Shown: in pieces, positions 8,487 through 16,405 of the stretch
How positions within the stretch are numbered: position 1 is the stretch's first letter
How the letters are laid out: the number at the start of each line of letters is the position of its first letter
DNA from: Thermoguttaceae bacterium
GTDB lineage: Bacteria > Planctomycetota > Planctomycetia > Pirellulales > Thermoguttaceae
Assembly (NCBI GenBank): GCA_025062105.1
Contig: JANXAQ010000007.1
Coordinates: 1 to 38,096 of the forward strand
Length of the DNA: 38,096 nucleotides
Direction: 5' to 3'
Position numbers and translations under genes: made by a program
The notes under the pieces: generated by a model
What the model saw: only the letters and a program-made list of their open reading frames with translations
What the model was told of the DNA's origin: nothing
The model's database searches: none

Positions 8487-9005
8487 TTTAGGGGTTCTTC
8501 CGGATTTACCAAAGAAACCTGTTTTTCCAAACCGAACAATAGCTCTCAGAGGGAGAGTTATACCAGCATAGGCTAGGGCCTCTCTGCTCTAAAAAACATT
8601 CCCTACTTTGACCAAGTTGAAAGATTTTACGACACCAAAGGCAGCAGGGCGATGGGAATTTCCGGCCTGCGTAAGTTTTCCCGAGAAAGGCTCATCGGCG
8701 TTGGGGACCAGACCGGCCGATTTTTGATTATTCAAACCCAATTAGGAATCTCATACCACTTCAGCCGAGTGGAGGAACAGGCTTCGGAATCCACCATTTG
8801 AGAAAATGGGCAATTTAGTGGGAGTCTGGGAAACATAGGAATTAGGAATTTTTCCTCCAAAATTCTATGGGTACACCATTCGGCGGAAGAGGTACGGAAA
8901 CACCTCGGAATCGGGACAAGACGTCGTATTGAGTTTGTGTGAACTAGGGCCTGCCGAAAGGCAAGTCCATTCCCTGATCAAGCACTCGCTAGCAGGGGGG
9001 AGACT
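8487..9005. other. Divergent intergenic region, no repeat family recognised
   Basis: A 519-bp spacer between two divergently transcribed genes, so it should hold promoters for both. I see a short hairpin GCCTGCCGAAAGGCAAG near 8949-8965 and the ribosome-binding AGGGGGGAG before the gene at 9006, but no confident promoter, riboswitch or copy of families A to E. It is one of the few long spacers here without a mobile relic. Confidence 0.4.
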
Positions 9006-10094
9006 ATGAGAAAGAGTTTTTCTTTCATTGTAGTAGGGATTGTGGTGATAGGGCTGTTGGGCTGCAAGGGGCCTTTTGCTAAGAATCTGCCCCCTGCGCC
9101 GTTATTGGCCCATCCAGGCCCAGGGGTGGATGGACCAGGGCCTGGAGTGATGGCTTTTGAGCCAACTCAGCCTATCCCTCCGTTGGCCTCACAAATCCTA
9201 TTTGTCGGCCCGGAGGGGATGCAGGTAACCTGGGGCGTTACGCATCCGTTGGCCTTTGATTCGGAGCCATTGGTCTGTCCAGGAAGATATAACTTCCCCC
9301 AAGGCGGAATTTATCAACTGAAGCTCAGTAATATTCCTGGTCGGCCCGGAGTGGAACTGTATCCTACCCTGGAGGTGGCCAATGCCATTCCTCGCACGGC
9401 AGCGTATCTAGCCCACTCGGCCATTCCGATCCAATTCACCGAGGAAGATTTCGACCAGGTTTTGAGCGGGAATTTTGTAACCAAGGTGATTTACCTTCCC
9501 GATCCGGAGTTTCAGGAATTAGCCATTGCGGGGGTGGAAACCCTGGTAAGCACCCGGCTGGATCCAGGGGTGGACCCGATTACCGAGGCAGACAATCGCG
9601 GTTCGATCTTAGCGATTGTGCGGATGGGCAATAAAGACCTTCAGTTGCCCACCGAAATGGGAGGCAACGGAACGGTGGTGACCGGGATGGGTGGGCCGAT
9701 GGCGGCTAATGGGGCTTTGCCTGGGTATGTGGCCGGTTATACTTCGCCCCAATGGGGTATGCCGATAACGGGCACTCCGATTGGTCTGCCTGGTCCTCCC
9801 CATGTACCGTTAGGAGCACCGGCCGGTCTGTACAAACACACGATGGTCAACCATACTTGGGAACACATCCCCGAGCCACAGCACCGGATGCGGATCGACG
9901 TCAAGCAACGTCCCGGCTTCTGGTATCCTCGTCCAGCCAATCATGCTTGGGTCGTGGAGCGGAATGCCGGCCCGCCGGTCATCTATCGGCAGCCCTACGG
10001 GATCAAACATCAACGGATTGGCCCCGATGGCTATTCGGATGGCACCTGCCCGCCTCAGAGCGGCTGGGCGCCAACCAATACCACAGAACAGTAG
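9006..10094 (+). CDS. Exported lipoprotein, first of two tandem paralogs
   Basis: A 362-residue lipoprotein. A signal peptide with lipobox GLLGC places the lipidated Cys at residue 20. A Pro/Gly-rich linker follows, then a domain with YQLKLSNIPGRPGVELYPTLEV, AIPIQFTEEDFDQVLSGNFVTKVIYLPDP and ILAIVRMGN. The C-terminal third is Gly/Pro rich with many His and aromatic residues. The next gene repeats the central domain (YRLRVTNIPRHPGEEVYPTIEL, AIPIQLHQEDLELALAGKLVTRIIYLEDP), so the two arose by tandem duplication. Function unknown; outer-surface or periplasmic location is inferred from the lipobox. It heads a three-gene operon ending at 12453. Confidence 0.85.
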   Translation: MRKSFSFIVVGIVVIGLLGCKGPFAKNLPPAPLLAHPGPGVDGPGPGVMAFEPTQPIPPLASQILFVGPEGMQVTWGVTHPLAFDSEPLVCPGRYNFPQGGIYQLKLSNIPGRPGVELYPTLEVANAIPRTAAYLAHSAIPIQFTEEDFDQVLSGNFVTKVIYLPDPEFQELAIAGVETLVSTRLDPGVDPITEADNRGSILAIVRMGNKDLQLPTEMGGNGTVVTGMGGPMAANGALPGYVAGYTSPQWGMPITGTPIGLPGPPHVPLGAPAGLYKHTMVNHTWEHIPEPQHRMRIDVKQRPGFWYPRPANHAWVVERNAGPPVIYRQPYGIKHQRIGPDGYSDGTCPPQSGWAPTNTTEQ

Positions 10095-10261
10095 CCTCCG
10101 GATCGACCATCGGATCCGGGCATGAAAAACAAGCCGGGCAGATCCCTTACTGCGGGCACTGTCCGGTAACTTTTTTCCACCAATTTCCGCACCTCTGGGA
10201 ACAAGTTCCTGCCATTGCTTCCTACGCCCATACTCCACCGTCGAAAAGGAGTTGGCCTACT

Positions 10262-11200
10262 TTGATCTGGGCAACCGAACAGTTGATACGTCGGGCATTG
10301 GCCTCTGAGGCTGAATCGGTCGGCGCAGTGCAGCAGCAAGATAGTTCCGCTAGGACCGATCCGGGGCAGATTTGGGCAAGGATCTTTTTAGGCGGTTGGT
10401 GGGGGCGGCTTACCGCCGGGATAGGCGTGATAATCTGTGTGTTGGGCCTGGAAAGTCCGTTATTAGCGGAGCAACCATCAGCCATCTCTGCTGCTCCGAA
10501 GGTTCTCAGTGGGACGGCCGCTTTGGGCCAGCCGCCGGTCCATTTCCAGCATGAAGGGATTCTTTCGCCGGGGCATATTGCGGCGGGTCGGTTGCCCCGG
10601 GGAGGGCCGGTAGTGGGCTATTTTCAACCGGTGGAGATCAAAGCGCCGATAGGCGTTTCCGTGGCTTTGGCCGAAGGGAGTCAATTCGGCCCCTTGGAAC
10701 CGGCACCAGTCCGGGTAGGACTTCTGATCGGTCCGGTCTATCGGCTTCGAGTAACCAATATTCCTCGCCATCCCGGGGAAGAAGTTTATCCTACAATTGA
10801 GCTGATTGATCGGCTGTATGCCCCCCTGGGGCAGGAAGCTCGTTTTGCCATCCCCATCCAATTGCATCAAGAAGATCTAGAACTAGCCTTGGCAGGCAAA
10901 CTGGTTACTCGCATCATCTATTTGGAGGATCCGCAGCGGGCGTTGCCGGTGGCTGCCCAGGTAGCCAGTGGGGAAAACTGGTTTGAGGCACCGCCGGGCC
11001 AAGACCCGTTAGCTGTAGCCGATCAGCTTGGCCGACCGGTAGCGATCCTGCGGATCGGCGGTCGGGTGCCTTTAGACCCAGAACAGCCGGAACCCGAATT
11101 CATGGGACCGGCAGCTCCATACCAGCGTCTGCCGCCTCGGATGCGTATTTTGCAGCCGCCTCCTCGTAAGCCTAACTCAACCAAGGAGGCAGGCCAATGA
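10262..11200 (+). CDS. Exported protein, second tandem paralog
   Basis: About 312 residues. The frame is open from 9752, but its 5' part overlaps the previous gene, so it cannot be used. The likely start is TTG 10262, with AAAAGGAG ending ten bases upstream; TTG 10298 and GTG 10328 are alternatives. A hydrophobic segment (LTAGIGVIICVLGLESPLLA) acts as signal peptide, with cleavage after ALA-type residues. The central domain duplicates that of the preceding lipoprotein, including IPxHPGEEVYPTIEL, the AIPIQ-x-EDLELALAG block and AILRIGGRVP. It lacks a lipobox. Function unknown. Its stop overlaps the start of the next gene (ATGA at 11197-11200), a sign of translational coupling. Confidence 0.75.
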   Translation: MIWATEQLIRRALASEAESVGAVQQQDSSARTDPGQIWARIFLGGWWGRLTAGIGVIICVLGLESPLLAEQPSAISAAPKVLSGTAALGQPPVHFQHEGILSPGHIAAGRLPRGGPVVGYFQPVEIKAPIGVSVALAEGSQFGPLEPAPVRVGLLIGPVYRLRVTNIPRHPGEEVYPTIELIDRLYAPLGQEARFAIPIQLHQEDLELALAGKLVTRIIYLEDPQRALPVAAQVASGENWFEAPPGQDPLAVADQLGRPVAILRIGGRVPLDPEQPEPEFMGPAAPYQRLPPRMRILQPPPRKPNSTKEAGQ

Positions 11201-12453
11201 AAATTTTCTTGGTTCCCCTTTGCTTTCCTGTTTCAGGCCCGCGGCAGGCACTAGTCAAATGGGCTCAGATGGTTGGCCAATTGATGGGGCTGGGCCTGTT
11301 GCTAGTGGCTGTATGTTCCTGTCGAACGATGCCCGGGCAGTCGGGGGGGCTAGCTACCATTTCCGCTCCGACAAGCTCGGACAGTTTGCCACCGGAAGTA
11401 TTCTGGCAACCAGAAGGTTGGTCTGCTGCCGCAGGTGCCGGCTGGGGGTTGGTCAAAGACTCAGAAACGGGCCAATGGGTGCCAGCGCCGGCACCGCTTG
11501 TAGCCTATGGTCCCTGGCAGCCGCCCGGTTTTGCGCAGCCTTGGCCGGAGGATGAATACCTTCGCGACGGTGGCGATCAAGGGGTGCAGGCGGCTGTGGA
11601 TGCGAATTGGCAAGTGGCCGGCCTGGAAGCAGAGGATACTATCGCTCACTACGATACCATAGATGGCCAACGCCGGGTGGAACCTTCCAATAGTATCCAT
11701 ATTTATAGTCCTCGGTTTGGCTCTGTGCGCCAGGTAAGCAACCTGGTGGCCAACGAAGGACGCTCCGGCTGGGCCAATCTCTACCTGCACACCAAACTTA
11801 CTCAACACGAAATCCATCACTCTCCCTACTGGCACAAACAACATTTTGCCCTCGGCCGACACCATGTTCAGGACCGACCGGTGCAGTATTTCGGCCAGCT
11901 GGCTCGCCATGTCCTCTCTACCAGTCTAGGCCCCCAAGGGTTTCAAGATCGGTTCATGCCGTTTGAGGACTTCCAGATCATTCGGCTCGGCCAGATGGAA
12001 GATACTGAAAAGGCGGAACTGGCCCGGTGGGTGCAAGCGGCCGTTGTCTGGGCCAAGGATGATACCGTGGCGGTGCTGCTGAACGAACAGACGGCTGCTG
12101 CCCTCATTCAGGATGAAAGCTTGGTACAAGTTTACGTGGTCCATCAGCCGCCTGCCAATCCTAAGCTTCGCTTGGTAAAAGTGGCTTCGACCGCCTACGC
12201 CGAACCGGGCGATTTGGTGGATTTCACGCTGCGGTTTGACAACGTGGGCAATCAGCCGATCCAGAACGTAACCATTCTGGACAATCTGTCGGCCCGTCTC
12301 GAATATGTGGCTGATAGTGCCCAGTGCAGTCTGAAAGCTCAGTTTACTGTGGCGCCGAACGAAGCGGGCTCTCAGCTATTGCGCTGGGAATTGGCTGAGC
12401 CGCTCCAGCCCGGCCAAGGCGGCATTATCCGCTTCCGATGCCGCGTCCGCTAA
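11197..12453 (+). CDS. Lipoprotein with C-terminal DUF11 domain
   Basis: A 418-residue exported protein. The N-terminal hydrophobic stretch (GLGLLLVAVCSC) ends in a possible lipobox with Cys42. The central part (about 60-320) has no family I recognise. The last ~95 residues form a DUF11 (conserved repeat) domain: LVKVASTAYAEPGDLVDFTL, FDNVGNQPIQNVTILDNL, LEYV and a closing GQGGIIRFRCRVR. DUF11 domains are Ig-like beta-sandwiches of cell-surface proteins. AAGGAGG precedes the ATG, which overlaps the stop of the preceding gene, so the three genes 9006-12453 form one transcript. A joint role in the cell envelope is inference. A short GTCTGC/GCAGAC hairpin lies just after the stop (12465-12488), without a T-run. 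Confidence 0.85.
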   Translation: MKIFLVPLCFPVSGPRQALVKWAQMVGQLMGLGLLLVAVCSCRTMPGQSGGLATISAPTSSDSLPPEVFWQPEGWSAAAGAGWGLVKDSETGQWVPAPAPLVAYGPWQPPGFAQPWPEDEYLRDGGDQGVQAAVDANWQVAGLEAEDTIAHYDTIDGQRRVEPSNSIHIYSPRFGSVRQVSNLVANEGRSGWANLYLHTKLTQHEIHHSPYWHKQHFALGRHHVQDRPVQYFGQLARHVLSTSLGPQGFQDRFMPFEDFQIIRLGQMEDTEKAELARWVQAAVVWAKDDTVAVLLNEQTAAALIQDESLVQVYVVHQPPANPKLRLVKVASTAYAEPGDLVDFTLRFDNVGNQPIQNVTILDNLSARLEYVADSAQCSLKAQFTVAPNEAGSQLLRWELAEPLQPGQGGIIRFRCRVR

Positions 12454-12495
12454 CGCCGCCGACTGTCTGCTCTCCGATAGCTGCAGACTCCCTCT

Positions 12496-12606
12496 AGCTC
12501 TGTTGAAAATTTGTCCCCATTCTGGGGAGGTTTTGCCCATACTGGTCGGTTTTGCTGCAGTTTTAGTGGGTTTAGGCCTCCGAACGAAAACGGCTTCAAC
12601 AGAGCC
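12496..12606 (-). repeat. MITE-like element family C, copy 1 (inverted)
   Basis: Ends AGCTCTGTTGAAAA and CTTCAACAGAGCC. The flanks are ACTCCCTCT (12487-12495) and ACTCCTTCT (12607-12615), a 9-bp target duplication with one mismatch. The interior GGTTTTGCCCATACTGGTCGG is the reverse complement of the other C copies. It sits 43 bp after the DUF11 operon. Confidence 0.85.
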
Positions 12607-12615
12607 ACTCCTTCT

Positions 12616-13173
12616 ATAGAACCACTTTTGCCACCGGAAAGGGGAGTTTATTTTTGTCCAAATCGTTCCTCTCCCCCCCACTTTAGCGCCAAATCGCATG
12701 CGAGCTTGTTCCTAGGTACGCGGCTGAAGGGTTAACGCTTTTAGAAATGGCTTGCTACGTTGGGGGCTTCTGGCGGGATCTTCGTCAGGCTTTTATTCTT
12801 GGCTTTTCTGATGGTGGCTTTCTACTCCAGGAGATGGGGGCTAATTTTTGTGGTTCGTTTTGAAAGATGAGGAAGATAGCTAGTATCCAAATGCATCCAA
12901 TCGCCTGTGTGGGGTTTCTTCAGGAACAAGCCCCCGTATTCCAGATTCAAAGACTCTTTGGGCGGACTTGTGCATATCCGGAAGTAAAATGGGTAGATGC
13001 TGTGCAAAGCCAGATTGCTAGAGGTTAGGCTTGTTTCGGGGTATGCGGCAACCGCTTTCTCCACGGCACCCACAATCGTGCAAAGCCAGATTGCCAGAGG
13101 TTAGACTTGTTTTAGCCGGCCCCACCGCAGCCAATTGTCTTGTCTGGGTAAACTCGATATAGTGAACGTACAC
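12616..13173. other. Gene-free stretch with a 35-bp direct repeat
   Basis: No credible gene. The only structure I see is a direct repeat, GTGCAAAGCCAGATTG and following bases, at 13002-13036 and again at 13078-13112 with two mismatches. The region lies between two family C elements. Confidence 0.5.
13002..13112. repeat. 35-bp direct repeat, two copies
   Basis: Copies at 13002-13036 and 13078-13112, identical but for two positions (start GTGCAAAGCCAGATTG, end CTTGTTT). They are separated by 41 bp. The pair is not part of families A to E. Confidence 0.75.
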
Positions 13174-13284
13174 GGCTCTGTAGAAACCGTTGCCAGTCGG
13201 AGACCTAAACTGACCAAAGCGACAGGCAAAATCCATCAGCGTGGGAAAACTTCCCCAGGCTGGAGCCGACCTTTCTCCAGACCC
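13174..13284 (+). repeat. MITE-like element family C, copy 2, upstream of pcrA
   Basis: Starts GGCTCTGTAGAAACCG, interior AGACCTAAACTGACCAAAGC, ends with the worn CCAGACCC. The target duplication is no longer recognisable (AACGTACAC against ATCTTCAGA), so this is an older copy. It ends 46 bp before the helicase ATG and supplies the GTG that would give a spurious 30-residue N-terminal extension. Confidence 0.75.
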
Positions 13285-13330
13285 ATCTTCAGAAAGAATT
13301 GTAGTTTCCAAGGCCACGAGGACGGAAGGA

Positions 13331-15793
13331 ATGGAGGCCATTCTGCGAGGGTTGACAGATGCGCAGCGAGAGGCGGTTTGCCACTTAGAAGGACCGCTTT
13401 TGGTCTTGGCGGGGCCGGGAAGCGGAAAAACCCGGGTCATCACTCACCGGATCGCGTACCTATTGGCCCAGGGCGTGCCGGCAAACCAGATTTTAGCTCT
13501 TACCTTCACCAACAAGGCGGCCGAGGAAATGCGGGCCCGCGTGCAGGCTCTTGTGCCGGGGGAGCCGGTCTGGATTGGAACCTTCCACCGTTTTTGTGCT
13601 CGGTTGCTCCGCACTTACGCCCCCTTGGTAGGCCTACAGGAAAACTATACCATCTACGACACGGAAGACAGCAATCGGCTGCTTCGGCGGATCTTAACGG
13701 AAATGCATCTGGAGCTTTTGCGGAGCAGTCCGGAGGCGGTGGCCTCGGCCATCAGTTGGGCCAAAAACAATCTCATTCGGCCGGAAGAATATCCGGCTCA
13801 TACGGGACATCCGTTAGGCCGCCTGGTGCCGGAGGTGTATCGGGCGTATCAAGCGGCGCTGTTGGCGGCCAATGCGGCCGATTTTGACGATCTGCTGCTA
13901 CATGTGGCTTGCTTGCTGCGGGACAATCCTGAGATCCGCCAGGAGTTGGATGCTCGGTACCGATTCATCCTGATTGACGAATATCAGGATACCAACTTAG
14001 CTCAGTATGCGATTGCCCGGGCTTTGTCGATCGACTATCCAAACTTGGCCGTTACCGGCGATCCGGATCAATCGATTTACGGCTGGCGGGGAGCCAATTT
14101 GAACAATATTTTAGAATTCGAGCGGGATTTTCCGAATGTTCATGTAGTCCGGCTAGAACAGAACTATCGCAGCACCCGCCGGATCCTGCGCGCAGCAGCC
14201 GAACTGATCTCTCATAACATCAAGCGAAAGCAGAAAAACCTTTATACCGAAAATGGACTTGGCCAGCCGGTTCGGCTTGTCTGCTACCCCACGCATCAGG
14301 ACGAAGCCCGGGACATCGCCCAGCAGATTGCCGATGCGGTTCGGTCCGGACGACGCCGATACCGGGACTTTGCTATCTTTTATCGGATCAATGCGTTAAG
14401 CCGCACGGTGGAGTTGGCTCTTCGAGCAGCCGGCATCCCCTATCAACTGGTCCATGGCGTGGAATTCTTCCAGCGAAAAGAGGTCCGGGATCTTTTGGCC
14501 TATCTGCGCTTATTAAACAACCCTCGAGATGAAGAGGCATTTTGGCGGTGCTTGCAATCGCCGCCCCGCGGCATTGGCAAAACCACGGTAGAGCGCCTGC
14601 AAGAATTTGCCCGGCAAAACAATCTTCCGCTTCTGGAAGCCCTCAGGCAAGCGGAGCAAATCCCCACCTTGGACCGACGCTCTCGCAACAAATTGGCCGA
14701 GTTTGCCAGCCTCTGGGATCGGCTGAGCCAAACGGTGCATCGCCCCGTGGAAGAAATTTTAGGATTGGTGCTTTCAGAGACCGGTTACCGGGAGCAGTTC
14801 GACGCCGATACGGAAGAAGCCCAACAGCGCCTGGCTAATATCGAAGAACTGCTCACCGCCTGCCGGGAATTCGATGAACATTATACCGGTTCCACTCCAC
14901 TGGAAGATTTCCTAGAACAGACTAGCTTGGTAAGCGACACCGACCCTTGGGAAACCGAGCAGGATACAGTTACTCTAATGACTCTCCATGCCTCTAAGGG
15001 GTTGGAATTCCCAGTGGTCTATTTGATTGCGGTCGAACAGGGGCTTTTGCCACATGAACGAAGCCGAGGCAATCTGGATGAACTGGAAGAAGAACGCCGC
15101 CTAATGTTCGTTGGCATGACGCGGGCGCAAGAAGAATTGCAAATCAGTTACGCCCAATACCGGGACTTCCGTGGCCAACGGAAGCTAACCATTCCGAGTG
15201 AATTCCTGATGGAATTGCCTCGGGCAGAGATGGAAGTAGTGGATATGGAAACCGGCATGCGGGTAGGACCCCGTCAACTGCCAGACCAGCAAACTCCCAA
15301 CAAAGCTGATCGACCAGAGGGAATTTCCTCCAAAAAAGGAAGCCCTACCAGAATCATTTCTTCGGATTCGTTGGAGAAGGTTTCGGAAGAGGGATTTTCT
15401 AGCGAAAAAGGGAGCCCTAGCAAAAAATGCTTTGAGACGTCAGGAGGGACAAAAGGTGCGGAAGCCCCGGCTAGAGAAAGCAGCTTAGCAAACCAATCTG
15501 GCCCCGGGCTGGGTGGCAAGGTTGGTGCACTCAGCGGGGGGCCTACTCTGCGCACGGCAGCCGAACTGGCCGGCCAAGTGTCCCCCGTCGCTATTTCGCC
15601 GGATGAATTTTCCCACGGCATGTTGGTTTTGCATCCGCAATATGGATTGGGGCGAATTGTAGCCCTTAGCGGCGCTGGGCCGCAGCGGCAGGCAACGGTC
15701 GATTTCTTGGCCGGGGGGGGCCGGAAAAAGTTTCTCCTCCACCAGAGCAGCCTCCGGCCTGTCCATCGTCAGACCAACGACCCAAACCAATAA
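13331..15793 (+). CDS. pcrA: UvrD/PcrA-type superfamily 1A DNA helicase
   Basis: An 820-residue ATP-dependent 3'-5' DNA helicase for repair and replication fork processing. All SF1A motifs are present: Q motif TDAQREAV, Walker A AGPGSGKT (27-34), TFTNKAAEEM, Walker B DEYQDTN (216-222), TGDPDQSIYGWRGA (242-255), QNYRST (277-282), TLHASKGLEFP (from about 551) and FVGMTRAQEEL (about 593-603). The C-terminal extension (about 630-755) is low-complexity, with a repeated SSKKGSP/SSEKGSP motif, and ends in a Tudor-like segment (HPQYGLGRIVAL...VDFLAGGGRKKF) as in PcrA, where it contacts RNA polymerase. ATG 13331 is chosen because GAGGA lies eight bases upstream; the open frame extends to GTG 13241 inside a family C element. 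Single gene, flanked by repeats on both sides. Confidence 0.95.
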   Translation: MEAILRGLTDAQREAVCHLEGPLLVLAGPGSGKTRVITHRIAYLLAQGVPANQILALTFTNKAAEEMRARVQALVPGEPVWIGTFHRFCARLLRTYAPLVGLQENYTIYDTEDSNRLLRRILTEMHLELLRSSPEAVASAISWAKNNLIRPEEYPAHTGHPLGRLVPEVYRAYQAALLAANAADFDDLLLHVACLLRDNPEIRQELDARYRFILIDEYQDTNLAQYAIARALSIDYPNLAVTGDPDQSIYGWRGANLNNILEFERDFPNVHVVRLEQNYRSTRRILRAAAELISHNIKRKQKNLYTENGLGQPVRLVCYPTHQDEARDIAQQIADAVRSGRRRYRDFAIFYRINALSRTVELALRAAGIPYQLVHGVEFFQRKEVRDLLAYLRLLNNPRDEEAFWRCLQSPPRGIGKTTVERLQEFARQNNLPLLEALRQAEQIPTLDRRSRNKLAEFASLWDRLSQTVHRPVEEILGLVLSETGYREQFDADTEEAQQRLANIEELLTACREFDEHYTGSTPLEDFLEQTSLVSDTDPWETEQDTVTLMTLHASKGLEFPVVYLIAVEQGLLPHERSRGNLDELEEERRLMFVGMTRAQEELQISYAQYRDFRGQRKLTIPSEFLMELPRAEMEVVDMETGMRVGPRQLPDQQTPNKADRPEGISSKKGSPTRIISSDSLEKVSEEGFSSEKGSPSKKCFETSGGTKGAEAPARESSLANQSGPGLGGKVGALSGGPTLRTAAELAGQVSPVAISPDEFSHGMLVLHPQYGLGRIVALSGAGPQRQATVDFLAGGGRKKFLLHQSSLRPVHRQTNDPNQ

Positions 15794-15795
15794 AG

Positions 15796-15980
15796 GGAAC
15801 CTCTACAGAATCCTGAATATCTGTAAACTTTATGAACTTTTGATTCTTTAGTCATTCCGTTGTCCTACCTGGACTACTATCTATTGGATGCCAGCAATCC
15901 TAGCGCCCCTATATGTTGTGTTAGAGGAACGACCACCAAAATAGTATAAAAATATCCTCTTTGAATCATGCAAAGGTTCC
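15796..15980 (+). repeat. MITE-like element family A, copy 3
   Basis: Begins GGAACCTCTACAGAATCC three bases after the pcrA stop and ends CATGCAAAGGTTCC. The full set of A internal blocks is present. Flanks AAAG and AATG match at three of four bases. It may supply part of the pcrA 3' untranslated region. Confidence 0.85.
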
Positions 15981-15983
15981 AAT

Positions 15984-16173
15984 GCAACCTCTGCAAAATT
16001 CTGAACACGTAGTGAAATATATGAACATTTGATTTTATAGCCGGTTGATTCCCCTATCTGGACATCTACTATCTATTGGGTGCTGACAATACTAGCAGCC
16101 CTATATGTTGTCTTAGAGAGAAGACCAGAAAAAATGGTATAAAAATATCCCTTTCCAATCATGCAAAGGTTCC
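15984..16173 (+). repeat. MITE-like element family A, copy 4
   Basis: Starts GCAACCTCTGCAAAATTC and ends CATGCAAAGGTTCC. Flanked by CAAT on both sides (15980-15983 and 16174-16177); the left CAAT includes the last C of copy 3. So this copy inserted at the very end of copy 3. Confidence 0.85.
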
Positions 16174-16175
16174 CA

Positions 16176-16222
16176 ATGTTTTTTAGGACAGCCTCATGGA
16201 AAATGTTTTTTCAGTCAGCCTC
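16176..16222 (+). repeat. Two truncated family D right ends
   Basis: TTTTTTAGGACAGCCTC (ending 16195) and TTTTTTCAGTCAGCCTC (ending 16222) are both the right terminus of family D, the rest being lost. The second is followed by TAA and then by a B element. Confidence 0.55.
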
Positions 16223-16225
16223 TAA

Positions 16226-16375
16226 GCTCGACTTTTGCCAATTTCCCTAACTTGATTTAATACCAAGAGGTACAGCATGCGAATCTTTTGTTCACGCAAT
16301 TTCCTAAGTCTAATAATTGCACGGAATGAAAGCTTGCTCCTTTCGGCAGAGGACTAAAATTGGCAAAAGTCGCGC
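16226..16375 (+). repeat. MITE-like element family B, copy 4
   Basis: 150 bp with ends GCTCGACTTTTGCCAATTT and AAATTGGCAAAAGTCGCGC. Flanked by TAA (16223-16225) and TAA (16376-16378). It ends 30 bp past the stop of the RNase HII-like gene on the other strand. Confidence 0.85.
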
Positions 16376-16405
16376 TAAGAAGAGTCGTCTCTTTTGACGA
16401 TTTCG

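Noticed and set aside
9752..10261. N-terminal extension of the second paralog gene
   Set aside because: It overlaps the preceding lipoprotein gene in another frame and has no domain pattern; the signal peptide lies further down.
13241..13330. N-terminal extension of the helicase
   Set aside because: It comes mostly from the family C element; helicase homologs begin close to the Q motif.
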